The notes under the pieces were generated by a model, which saw only the letters and a list, made by a program, of their open reading frames with translations, searched no databases and was not told the DNA's origin. Below are positions 7,470 to 13,980 of a stretch of 64,000 bases of DNA, one piece after another. The first letter of the stretch is position 1, and each line of letters opens with the position of its first letter. The stretch covers positions 62,001 to 126,000 of the forward strand of contig NZ_LQIT01000089.1 of NCBI RefSeq assembly GCF_001499965.1, written 5' to 3'. The position numbers and the translations under genes were made by a program. The DNA comes from Mycobacterium sp. GA-2829 (GTDB lineage: Bacteria > Actinomycetota > Actinomycetes > Mycobacteriales > Mycobacteriaceae).

Positions 7470-9359
7470 ATGTCGGGCAACGCCGTCGAATCCTGTGATA
7501 ACGAGTTTGCGCGTCGAGAGGTGCCCTCACGACGGTCGCGGCGTGTCGGCGGTCGACACCGCCGTGCGAGAACCGCAATGCCCACTGTGGCCACCGACGT
7601 GACACCCAGCCCGTACATCTTGCAGACATCGGGCACGCCAGCAAACTTCGCGTCGCGGCAGGTACGCCGACGCCGAGGAGTCCTTCGCCCCGCCCTCACG
7701 GGCGGAATCGCGGTCCTCGGCGCGACAGCGCTGGTGGGAACTTTCGTCACGCCGGCTCCCGCCGAGGCCCGCGCCACGACCCACGCGGTCAGCGCACCGA
7801 CACCGACGCCGCTGCTGGCGGCGCTCGCCCTGCCCTTCGACGCCGTGGAACTCGAGGCTGCGGCCAGAGCGGCGATCGACATCGATCTCGACGCGGTAGT
7901 CCGGTTCAACAGCGACCTCGTCGATCTCTTGGCCCGACTGGGGGCCCGCCTGCGAGTCGACGTCGATATCGACGCCGAAGAGATCGCCGCGTCCTTCGCG
8001 GAACTGATCAACGCGATCGCATTCGACGTCGACGCCGGGATCGGCGCGATCAACGGGGCGGTGGACCTGGGTGCCGCACTGGTTTCCGAGATCGCGACGG
8101 CGGCGGCCATCGCAGGGGCCGACGGGGTGGACGCGATCGCCGGAGCGCTGGTGAGCCTGTTGGCCGCCATCACGCCGGAAGGCGGCGTGGCGGCCGACCT
8201 GTCCGCTGCCATCGGCGCGGCGATCGGCGATATCGGCGACCTGATCGCGACCGGGTTCATCGGCGCGGGTGCGGCGGTCACGTGGAAGGCCACACTGGAC
8301 GACCTGCTGGTCGACCTCGTGGCCACAGGCGGGATCGCGCTGACCAACGGTGTGGCGGGCAGTCTGGCGGCGCTCTTGACCGGCTCGGCCGAACTGCCCG
8401 ACCTGCCTGACATCGACGGCGAAGATGTGGTTCTGGCGCTCGGCAACCTCGCCGAACTGTTCGCCGACGGAATCAACGGCGGGCTGCTCACCGCAAGCGG
8501 CGCGGTGGAATTGGGCGTCGGCGTGATCGCCGACCTCGCGACAGCGCTGGCCGAGGCGGGCGTGGGCGTGCGGGCGGACATCACCGCCGCGTTGCTCGGC
8601 GCATTCGACGCGCCCGACGCCGTCGTCGATCTGGTCGCCGACATCACCTCAGGGATCGACGCCGGGATTCGCGGGCTGGGACAGGCAGTCGCGTGGAAGT
8701 TCATTCTCGACGACGTGCTCGTCGACGTCGGCGTCGGCGGCGGCGTATCGCTGGTCAACGGGATCACCACCGCACTGTTCGGCGGACTCGGCCTTGCGCT
8801 GCCCGACCTGCCCGATGTCGACTTCGCCGCGTCGGTGCGCGCGCTGATCAACCACTTCGCCGTCGCGCTCGGCATCGAGCTCGACCTCGATGTGGACGCC
8901 GGTGTGGGCGTCGGTGAAGACGAGGATGACGAGGACGTGAACGCCGGTGTCGACGTGGACCTGGACGTCAATGGCGACGTAAATGGCGACGTCGATGTCG
9001 ATGTCGATGGGGACGGAGCGGGCGAGATTCAGACCCTGACGGGCGGATCCGACGCGCAGCGCTCCAGCGTCATCGTCGACGAGACGGATCTCGAGACCGA
9101 TCTGGACTCCGGTGAGGGCGACGAGGCCGCCTCGGACGACGACGGTGAACTCGCCGACGGCGATGTCGACGGCGATGTCGACGGCGATGTCGACGAAGAC
9201 CTCGGCTCCGCCGAGGAGTCCGAGGAGTCCGAGGAGTCCGAGGCCGCCGAGTCGGAGTCGGAGTCGGAGTCCGAAAGTGCCGCCGACGGCGACACGGACA
9301 ACGACACCGGCAGCGACTCCAACGGTGGCGACACCGGAGGCTCGACCGCGACGGAGTGA
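7470..9359 (+). CDS. Unrecognised exported protein with duplicated helical domain and Asp-rich repeat tail
   Basis: 629 residues; I do not recognise the family. A basic N-terminal 75 residues precedes a hydrophobic export-like segment (about 76-93) with an AxA site (EARA) near residue 99. Two related domains of about 150 residues follow (about 170-317 and 318-470); each contains a WKxxLDDxLVD block and ends in LPDLPDxD. The last 160 residues are an acidic tail with DxDxDG-like Asp repeats, then Glu-Ser repeats. The Asp motifs suggest possible calcium binding. A GAAGGGGG element sits five bases before ATG 7470; ATG 7467 is an alternative. No cysteine follows the export segment. Confidence 0.75.
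   Translation: MSGNAVESCDNEFARREVPSRRSRRVGGRHRRARTAMPTVATDVTPSPYILQTSGTPANFASRQVRRRRGVLRPALTGGIAVLGATALVGTFVTPAPAEARATTHAVSAPTPTPLLAALALPFDAVELEAAARAAIDIDLDAVVRFNSDLVDLLARLGARLRVDVDIDAEEIAASFAELINAIAFDVDAGIGAINGAVDLGAALVSEIATAAAIAGADGVDAIAGALVSLLAAITPEGGVAADLSAAIGAAIGDIGDLIATGFIGAGAAVTWKATLDDLLVDLVATGGIALTNGVAGSLAALLTGSAELPDLPDIDGEDVVLALGNLAELFADGINGGLLTASGAVELGVGVIADLATALAEAGVGVRADITAALLGAFDAPDAVVDLVADITSGIDAGIRGLGQAVAWKFILDDVLVDVGVGGGVSLVNGITTALFGGLGLALPDLPDVDFAASVRALINHFAVALGIELDLDVDAGVGVGEDEDDEDVNAGVDVDLDVNGDVNGDVDVDVDGDGAGEIQTLTGGSDAQRSSVIVDETDLETDLDSGEGDEAASDDDGELADGDVDGDVDGDVDEDLGSAEESEESEESEAAESESESESESAADGDTDNDTGSDSNGGDTGGSTATE
9159..9194. repeat. 12-bp coding tandem repeat, three copies
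   Basis: Three identical copies of GGCGATGTCGAC end to end in the acidic tail, coding GDVD repeats. The unit is a multiple of three, so copy-number change would lengthen or shorten the tail without a frameshift. Confidence 0.9.
9213..9239. repeat. 9-bp coding tandem repeat, three copies
   Basis: Three perfect copies of GAGGAGTCC, coding Glu-Glu-Ser repeats in the C-terminal tail of the same gene. Frame-neutral. Confidence 0.9.
9249..9272. repeat. 6-bp coding tandem repeat, four copies
   Basis: Three copies of GAGTCG followed by a variant GAGTCC, coding alternating Glu and Ser. Frame-neutral and adjacent to the 9-bp repeat. Confidence 0.88.
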
Positions 9360-9541
9360 GCGCGGCGAACGCGAGGCGAGGTGCCGGCAGGGGCGGGACC
9401 GTCGAAAGAGACCGTGGGAGAACGGTTTCGGCGAACGCCCGCCCCGCTGTCAGAGCTCGCTCGCACCGCGGTAACGGTCGGCCGATTCGGTACGACAGTC
9501 CCCATAGGGCGGTGGCCCACTGTTAATGTTCTCGCGACACA

Positions 9542-9553
9542 TAACCGAGGTTA
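9542..9553. promoter_or_regulatory. Perfect 12-bp palindrome upstream of small secreted protein
   Basis: TAACC-GA-GGTTA lies 37 bases before the ATG at 9591, just downstream of a TAATGT hexamer (9524-9529) that could be a -10 element. It is a candidate operator; no binding protein is identified. Confidence 0.4.
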
Positions 9554-9590
9554 GGGATCTCACACATCCCGCCGGAGGAAAGGGAGGCCG

Positions 9591-9968
9591 ATGGTGGGAC
9601 GTCTGAACGCGTTCACCGGCAGGACGAAGAAGCTGGCGATCGCCGGCGTGGGGGCGGCCGCCCTGGCCGGTGCGGCACTGGCATTCGGAGCGGGTGCCGC
9701 GAGCGCCGACGTGGTGGACATCGGCGGTCGACCGGGGGCGACGTTCGACGCGCACCCAGCGCCCGAAGGCGGTGTCCGCACGACGGCCAAGGGCGTGCCG
9801 AACGCCGGACCGTCGGATGTACGCCGCGCCAAGAAGGGGGCGCCACTGGCGCCGGCCGGCGGTGAGGTCAAGGACAGCCTGCGGGCCGTGCCGTCGATCA
9901 CCGGTGGAATCGGGACGTACATCCGGATGGGGCCGGCTCGTAACGGCCCGGGCCTGGCTGGATGGTGA
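9591..9968 (+). CDS. Small secreted protein of unknown function
   Basis: 125 residues. A clear Sec signal peptide (basic start, then AIAGVGAAALAGAALAFGAG, likely cut after ASA near residue 40) is followed by a mature part of about 85 residues rich in Gly, Pro, Arg and Lys, with no cysteine and no domain I recognise. A strong AGGGAGG ribosome site lies three bases before the ATG. The gene is monocistronic: it is followed directly by an intrinsic terminator. It sits just downstream of the exported repeat protein, but no functional link can be shown. Confidence 0.8.
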   Translation: MVGRLNAFTGRTKKLAIAGVGAAALAGAALAFGAGAASADVVDIGGRPGATFDAHPAPEGGVRTTAKGVPNAGPSDVRRAKKGAPLAPAGGEVKDSLRAVPSITGGIGTYIRMGPARNGPGLAGW

Positions 9969-9970
9969 AC

Positions 9971-10006
9971 AAACGCCGCTGCGCTTTGATGCGCAGCGGC
10001 GTTTTT
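9971..10006 (+). terminator. Intrinsic terminator with U tract
   Basis: AAACGCCGCTGCGC pairs with GCGCAGCGGCGTTT around a six-base loop and is followed by further T residues. It ends the small secreted-protein transcript. The reverse strand also has a T-rich flank, so it may also stop the convergent zinc-ribbon gene. Confidence 0.93.
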
Positions 10007-10020
10007 CTTTGTGCAGTGGG

Positions 10021-10155
10021 CTAGCGCCGACTCTCCGGGCAGGCGTCGTTGGTACAGCGTGTGCGCGCGCCGTCGCCGGTGGTCTGCTTCGCCAGCGGAG
10101 CGCCACAACGCTCACACGGCTGGTCGGTCAACTGCCACTCGTCAGATGTGCTCAT
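10021..10155 (-). CDS. Small zinc-ribbon protein
   Basis: 44 residues with two cysteine pairs (CERC near residue 17 and C-x4-C at CTNDAC) spaced as in a zinc ribbon, and no other domain. The ATG at 10155 follows an AGGGAC ribosome site. The open frame extends further upstream, but that part has low-complexity shadow composition and overlaps a likely terminator, so the short form is preferred. Role unknown; tiny cysteine-ribbon proteins of this kind are common in mycobacteria. Confidence 0.7.
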   Translation of the reverse strand: MSTSDEWQLTDQPCERCGAPLAKQTTGDGARTRCTNDACPESRR

Positions 10156-10303
10156 CGGTCCCTTGATTCGCCGTCGGAAGGCGGCCCCGCCGAGCTTCGC
10201 TGCTGAACCCCGCGAGACCTCGGTCCACGCATGCCCAGCCTGTGGATACGCAAACACAGCGAGGCCGATCGTGACCGGAATCGTGATTCGGCCGAGACGA
10301 CGA

Positions 10304-10325
10304 AGGCCCGGCCGAAGCCGGGCCT
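10304..10325 (-). terminator. UUCG-loop hairpin downstream of the minus-strand tRNA cluster
   Basis: On the minus strand AGGCCCGGC and GCCGGGCCT form a perfect nine-pair stem closed by a TTCG tetraloop, followed by TTCGTCGTC. It lies about ten bases after the tRNA-Val 3' end, as expected for a tRNA operon terminator. Confidence 0.75.
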
Positions 10326-10335
10326 GTCGCAAAGC

Positions 10336-10410
10336 TGGTGCGCGATACTGGGATTGAACCAGTGACCTCTTCCGTGTCAGGGAAGCGCTCTCCCGCTGAG
10401 CTAATCGCGC
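10336..10410 (-). tRNA. tRNA-Val (anticodon GAC)
   Basis: 75 bases including an encoded CCA. Acceptor GCGCGAT pairs with ATCGCGC, the discriminator is A, the TTC-containing T arm is normal, and the anticodon loop reads CTGACAC. Last gene of a three-tRNA minus-strand cluster. Confidence 0.96.
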
Positions 10411-10425
10411 GGGGTTTCACATCGG

Positions 10426-10496
10426 AGGTGGAGACGGGAATCGAACCCGTGTGCACGGCTTTGCAGGCCGTTGCCTCACCACTCGGCCACTCCACC
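10426..10496 (-). tRNA. tRNA-Cys (anticodon GCA)
   Basis: 71 bases; acceptor GGTGGAG pairs with CTCCACC, discriminator U as usual for tRNA-Cys, anticodon loop CTGCAAA. The terminal A of CCA is not encoded. Middle gene of the cluster. Confidence 0.96.
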
Positions 10497-10522
10497 GCTG
10501 GGGTTGATGCTTCTGCACCTCG

Positions 10523-10595
10523 AGCGGATGACGGGATTCGAACCCGCGACCCTCACCTTGGCAAGGTGATGCGCTACCAACTGCGCTACATCCGC
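10523..10595 (-). tRNA. tRNA-Gly (anticodon GCC)
   Basis: 73 bases; acceptor GCGGATG pairs with CATCCGC, discriminator U, anticodon loop TTGCCAA. The CCA end is not encoded. First gene of the minus-strand cluster. Confidence 0.96.
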
Positions 10596-10632
10596 ATGCT
10601 CCGGGCGAGATCGTCGTCCGTCGCGATGCAGA

Positions 10633-10662
10633 ACATTAGTGCACACATGCCTGGGCACACAA
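10633..10662 (-). promoter_or_regulatory. Probable promoter of the minus-strand tRNA cluster
   Basis: TTGTGT (10662-10657 on the minus strand) and TAATGT (10638-10633) are separated by 18 bases and lie about 38 bases upstream of tRNA-Gly. Spacing and sequence fit a SigA-type promoter. Confidence 0.5.
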
Positions 10663-10777
10663 ATCCCACCAGCCGCACCGGTCCCGCCTGCGCAATCACC
10701 AGCGGATTCCATCTCCCCGGCGGTCGCGTGCTAGTGTTCGACGTCGTTCGGCCCGCTCGTCGGTGCCGATCCCACCC

Positions 10778-10852
10778 GGTCTCGTAGCTCAGTGGGAGAG
10801 CGTCCGCCTCACACGCGGAAGGTCGCTGGTTCGAACCCAGCCGGGACCACCA
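10778..10852 (+). tRNA. tRNA-Val (anticodon CAC)
   Basis: 75 bases with encoded CCA, on the opposite strand to the other three tRNAs. Acceptor GGTCTCG pairs with CGGGACC with one G-U pair, discriminator A, anticodon loop CTCACAC. A TAGTGT hexamer at 10732-10737 may be its -10 element. Confidence 0.96.
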
Positions 10853-10887
10853 CCATCACCATCACGGCTGGTATCCCGCCGAATCCC

Positions 10888-11283
10888 CTACGCGCCGTAG
10901 CGCTGCCGGGCACCACGCTCATACGGCGCCCGCAAGGTCGCGCTGGGCGGTGTTCCGAAGACCCGCCGGTAGGCGACACTGAACCGTCCCGCATGCGCGA
11001 ATCCCCACCGGCCGGCGATCGAGTTGACCGTGTCGACCGTCGGATCGGCGACCTGCAGGTCCCGGTGGGCGCGGTCCAGCCGGACGCGGCGCAGATACTC
11101 CAGCGGCGTGACGCCGAGGTGCCTGCGGTACATGTACTGCACCGCACGCGGTGTGAGATTGGCCGCTGCGGCGATCTCGGCCAGGCCGATGTCGCTGTCG
11201 GCGTTCTCATGGATGAACGCCACCGAGCGTCTCAGCCCGGGCGGGCGGTGCCCGCTGGCCGGGAGTTCGTGGAGGTTCGGCAT
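10888..11283 (-). CDS. AraC-family DNA-binding protein, short form
   Basis: 131 residues consisting almost only of an AraC-type double helix-turn-helix domain (about 25-125; first helix pair around IGLAEIAAAANLTPRAVQYM, second around STVNSI-like VDTVNSIAGRWGFAH). The sensing domain found in full-length AraC regulators is absent, so this is a single-domain member. The ATG at 11283 is used; longer readings run into the divergent SRPBCC gene. The divergent arrangement with the SRPBCC gene (75 bases apart) suggests that it controls that gene, an inference. Confidence 0.82.
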   Translation of the reverse strand: MPNLHELPASGHRPPGLRRSVAFIHENADSDIGLAEIAAAANLTPRAVQYMYRRHLGVTPLEYLRRVRLDRAHRDLQVADPTVDTVNSIAGRWGFAHAGRFSVAYRRVFGTPPSATLRAPYERGARQRYGA

Positions 11284-11358
11284 GCGTTTCGCGTACCCGT
11301 CCCGGCAAACGTTCAAAACCCCCCGTGCGCGTCGAGACGGCCTGACACGATCGTCGGC

Positions 11359-11835
11359 ATGTCCGAACGCATCGAAGTCCAGCGTGTGATTCCCGCCTCC
11401 CCCGACGCCGTCTTCGAGGTGCTCTGCGATCCGCAGGGACACGTCGCGATCGACTCCTCGGGCATGCTGCAGGGCGCCGACGGCCAACCGGTGCGCGGCG
11501 TCGGGGACAGCTTCGTCGTCCACATGGACCGGGAGGCGCTCAACGATTTCCCGATGGGGGAATACGAAGTGACCGTGGAGATCCGCGAGTTCGAGCCCAA
11601 CCGGCGCATCGCCTGGACGATCCTCGGCCAGATCCGCCCGCAGATCGGCCACGTGTACGGCTACACGCTCGAACCCACCGCCGACGGCACCGTCGTCACG
11701 TCGTTCTACGACTGGTCGCAGATCGACGACAAGTGGCGGGAGGCCGGCATCTTCCCCGTCATCTCCGAGGCCGCGTTGCGCGCCACCCTCGGCATCCTCG
11801 AACGCGCCGTGCGGCGCGGCTACGTCCGCGACTGA
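11359..11835 (+). CDS. SRPBCC (START-like) family protein
   Basis: 158 residues. The N-terminal IEVQRVIPASPDAVFEVLCD is the classic start of a polyketide-cyclase/START-like fold, which binds a hydrophobic ligand in a deep cavity. No catalytic residue can be assigned. The ATG at 11359 gives a normal family length. It is divergent from the AraC-type regulator and followed after only two bases by the first of two palindromes that precede the HTH-Clp_N gene. Confidence 0.82.
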   Translation: MSERIEVQRVIPASPDAVFEVLCDPQGHVAIDSSGMLQGADGQPVRGVGDSFVVHMDREALNDFPMGEYEVTVEIREFEPNRRIAWTILGQIRPQIGHVYGYTLEPTADGTVVTSFYDWSQIDDKWREAGIFPVISEAALRATLGILERAVRRGYVRD

Positions 11836-11837
11836 GC

Positions 11838-11854
11838 GTCAACCGTGCGTTGAC
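11838..11854. promoter_or_regulatory. Palindromic operator copy 1: GTCAAC-N5-GTTGAC
   Basis: A perfect inverted repeat with 6-base arms and a 5-base spacer, directly after the SRPBCC stop codon. An identical-arm copy lies 28 bases downstream. Confidence 0.8.
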
Positions 11855-11865
11855 GATTTCCTACC

Positions 11866-11882
11866 GTCAACCTAGAGTTGAC
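11866..11882. promoter_or_regulatory. Palindromic operator copy 2: GTCAAC-N5-GTTGAC
   Basis: Same arms and spacer length as the copy at 11838, ending three bases before the ATG of the HTH-Clp_N gene. Occupancy would cover the promoter start or ribosome site, as expected for autoregulation. Confidence 0.8.
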
Positions 11883-11885
11883 GCC

Positions 11886-12602
11886 ATGGCCGACCGCATC
11901 ACCCCGCCCGTCCGCCTCGACGAACTGATCGAGGCCATCAAGAACGTGCACACCGAACCGCTCGAACAGCTCACCGACGCCGTGCTGGCCGCGGAATCGC
12001 TCGGCGAGGTCGCCGATCACCTGATCGGTCATTTCGTCGATCAGGCCCGCCGCTCGGGGGCGTCGTGGACCGACATTGGCAAGTCCATGGGCGTCAGCAA
12101 ACAGGCCGCCCAGAAGCGGTTCGTCCCCCGGGCCGACACCCTCGACCCGCAGCAGGGATTCTCCCGGTTCACGCCGAGGGCCCGCGCCGCGGTGGTGCAC
12201 GCCCAGAACGCCGCCCGCGACGCCCGCCATCCCGAGATCACCCCCGACCACCTCCTGCTCGGGATGCTCGTCGACACCGAGTCGCTGGGCATCGCGCTGC
12301 TCACCGCCCAGCAGGTCACTCCCGACGACATCCGCGCGGCCATCGCGCTGACCCCCTCCGCCGGCGGGGAGGCGCTCGACCTCGTCCCGTTCAACGGGCC
12401 GGCCAAGAAGGTGCTCGAACTGACCTTCCGCGAAGCCCTGCGCCTCGGGCACAACTACATCGGCACCGAACACCTGCTGCTGGCGCTGCTGGAGTCCGAG
12501 GACGCCGACGGGCCACTGCACCGCCTCGGGGTCGACAAGGACCGCGCACAGACCGATCTGATCCGTCTGCTCGACGCGCTCACACCCGGCGCGAAGGAAT
12601 GA
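11886..12602 (+). CDS. Helix-turn-helix protein with twin Clp N-terminal repeats
   Basis: 238 residues without any ATPase module. Residues 58-80 (WTDIGKSMGVSKQAAQKRF) form a helix-turn-helix; residues 94-155 and 168-235 are two Clp_N repeats like those at the N-terminus of ClpC, each with a DHLLLGML / EHLLLALL helix. Clp_N domains in ClpC bind adaptors and substrates, so this may be a DNA-binding protein with a Clp-type recognition module. No ribosome site is visible before ATG 11886, which follows palindrome copy 2 by three bases, suggesting a short or leaderless transcript and possible self-control. Confidence 0.85.
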   Translation: MADRITPPVRLDELIEAIKNVHTEPLEQLTDAVLAAESLGEVADHLIGHFVDQARRSGASWTDIGKSMGVSKQAAQKRFVPRADTLDPQQGFSRFTPRARAAVVHAQNAARDARHPEITPDHLLLGMLVDTESLGIALLTAQQVTPDDIRAAIALTPSAGGEALDLVPFNGPAKKVLELTFREALRLGHNYIGTEHLLLALLESEDADGPLHRLGVDKDRAQTDLIRLLDALTPGAKE

Positions 12603-12630
12603 ATGTGGGTGCCCAGCCGTCGAACTGGAC

Positions 12631-12889
12631 ATGCGACTCCACGGCGCCGCGCGGGCACTCATCGGACCGGGCGCCGACGCCACCCTGATCACGCTCAACC
12701 CCGACGGCAGCCCGCAGGCGACCGTCGTGTGGATGGCGGTCCAGCGCACCGAGGACGGTGACGACGAGCTGGTGACCGCCCACCTCTCCGAACACCGGAA
12801 CCCACTTCCCGCCTGCGGACGCGCCGCCCGGGTACCTCACCCCGATCCGCATCGACGGGGTCGGCGGCGTCGGCCCGTGGACCACCTGA
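12631..12889 (+). pseudogene. Remnant of a PPOX-class F420-dependent enzyme
   Basis: The first 55 or so codons read as the N-terminus of an F420-dependent pyridoxamine-phosphate-oxidase-like protein (ATLITLNPDGSPQATVVWMA). At about 12795-12805 the reading frame changes, and a different frame encodes the family C-terminus (GYLTPIRIDGVGGVGPWTT, stop at 12887-12889). The middle, perhaps 55-60 codons by family length, is missing. The internal deletion with loss of frame makes a functional product unlikely. The left part alone could be translated into a chimeric 100-residue peptide running on to 12933. Confidence 0.75.
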
Positions 12890-12955
12890 GTACCGAACCG
12901 GCGTGGCGCTCAACGGGGTGTGCGATCCTGTGAGGCACACCTAGGGAGGGAAACC

Positions 12956-13444
12956 ATGCGCCGGCTCCTCATGTTGCTGACCGCCCTGATTGTCGCCGCC
13001 GGGCTGACGTCGGCGCCCGCGGGCGCGGCCGTGTCGCCGATCGGCCGCATCGGTGAGCCGCTGCGCGTCGAGTTCGAGGGTCTGATCGCCGACGTCACCG
13101 TGGTCAGTGTCGAACCCTCGCCGATCCCGCCGGGCTTCGGATATCCGCCCCGCCCGCCCCGCAACCAGGTGTGGCGCGCCAACGTCGTGGTCCACCCGAT
13201 CAAGGTGCCGGTCCCTTACGCGATGGCGATCACCTTCCAGTTCCGCGGCGTCACCCCCACCGGGGACGCCTACGAGCCCCGCAACACCGATGCACCCGAC
13301 GCGCTGGACGCCGCGCTGACCAACGCCCCCGCCGGATCGACCGTCACCGGCGGCGTCTGGTGGGACTGCTATCGCGACCTGGTCTCCAACGTCGTGCTGA
13401 TCGACAAGTTGACCGGGCAACACCTCGCACAGTGGAACCTGTAG
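12956..13444 (+). CDS. Secreted MPT63-like protein (DUF1942)
   Basis: 162 residues with a Sec signal peptide (MRRLLMLLTALIVAAGLTSA, cut near residue 25). The mature domain resembles the immunoglobulin-like secreted antigen MPT63: a G-x-P-L-x-V start, a GYP...NQVWRANVVVHPI core and an FQFRGVTPTG strand. Function of the family is unknown. A GGGAGGG ribosome site lies six bases before ATG 12956. Its end overlaps the GNAT start by 13 bases. Assignment rests on pattern similarity and is moderate. Confidence 0.72.
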   Translation: MRRLLMLLTALIVAAGLTSAPAGAAVSPIGRIGEPLRVEFEGLIADVTVVSVEPSPIPPGFGYPPRPPRNQVWRANVVVHPIKVPVPYAMAITFQFRGVTPTGDAYEPRNTDAPDALDAALTNAPAGSTVTGGVWWDCYRDLVSNVVLIDKLTGQHLAQWNL

Positions 13445-13980
13445 GCGTACAGGTCTTCACGGCCACCGCGGCCGACGTCCCCGAACTCGCCGACGTCGCC
13501 GCCCGCACGTTCCCGCTGGCGTGCCCGCCGTCGGCCACCGAGGACAACATCGCGGCGTTCATCGCCGAGAACCTCTCGGCGCACCGGTTCACCGACTACG
13601 TCGCCGACCCCGACCGGATCGTGCTGGCCGTCCGCGAGGACGGCCGAATCGTCGGGTACGCCATGCTGATTCGCGGCGTTCCCGATGACGACGACGTGCA
13701 GCGCGCGGTGACGCCGCGGCCGGCGATCGAACTGTCGAAGATGTACGTGCTGCCCGACAGCCACGGCGGCGGCACCGCCTCCGCGCTGATGACCGAGGTG
13801 CTCACCCTGGCCCACGACACCGGGTACCGGTGCGTCTGGCTGGGCGTCAACCAGGAGAACCGGCGCGCGCAACGGTTCTACGCCAAACACGGCTTCGCCG
13901 CGACCGGCACGAAGACCTTCCGGCTCGGCGCAGGCGTGGAGAACGACTTCGTGATGGTGTGCCCGCTGCCGGAAGGCTAG
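13432..13980 (+). CDS. GNAT-family N-acetyltransferase
   Basis: 182 residues with the GNAT fold. Motif A, the acetyl-CoA loop, is visible as YVLPDSHGGGTASALM, followed by VWLGVNQENRRAQRFYAKHGF (split here in two parts, VWLGVNQEN and RRAQRFYAKHGF), the typical motif B. The substrate is unknown. GTG 13432 lies within the end of the preceding gene and is the only early start. The TAG stop shares the palindrome CTAG with the stop of the convergent zapE gene, so the two coding regions overlap by four bases. Confidence 0.85.
   Translation: MEPVGVQVFTATAADVPELADVAARTFPLACPPSATEDNIAAFIAENLSAHRFTDYVADPDRIVLAVREDGRIVGYAMLIRGVPDDDDVQRAVTPRPAIELSKMYVLPDSHGGGTASALMTEVLTLAHDTGYRCVWLGVNQENRRAQRFYAKHGFAATGTKTFRLGAGVENDFVMVCPLPEG

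Noticed and set aside
7442..8971. 509-codon Ser/Ala-rich frame on the minus strand opposite the repeat protein
   Set aside because: Low-complexity shadow caused by the repetitive sense sequence; no start signal and no domain.
7470..9359. PE_PGRS or RTX toxin assignment for the repeat protein
   Set aside because: No PE domain, no GGxGxDxUx nonapeptide arrays; Asp repeats differ in register and spacing.
10156..10332. N-terminal extension of the small zinc-ribbon gene to 103 residues
   Set aside because: The extension overlaps the tRNA terminator region and has shadow-like Arg/Gly composition; ATG 10155 has a good ribosome site.
10845..10866. CACCATCACCATCAC-like triplet run after tRNA-Val resembling a His-tag or vector sequence
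   Set aside because: It begins with the encoded CCA of the tRNA and lies outside any reading frame; chance low-complexity run, no vector sequence around it.
11838..11882. Inverted repeats as ends of a mobile element
   Set aside because: Arms are only 6 bases, both copies lie within 45 bases, no transposase and no target duplications.
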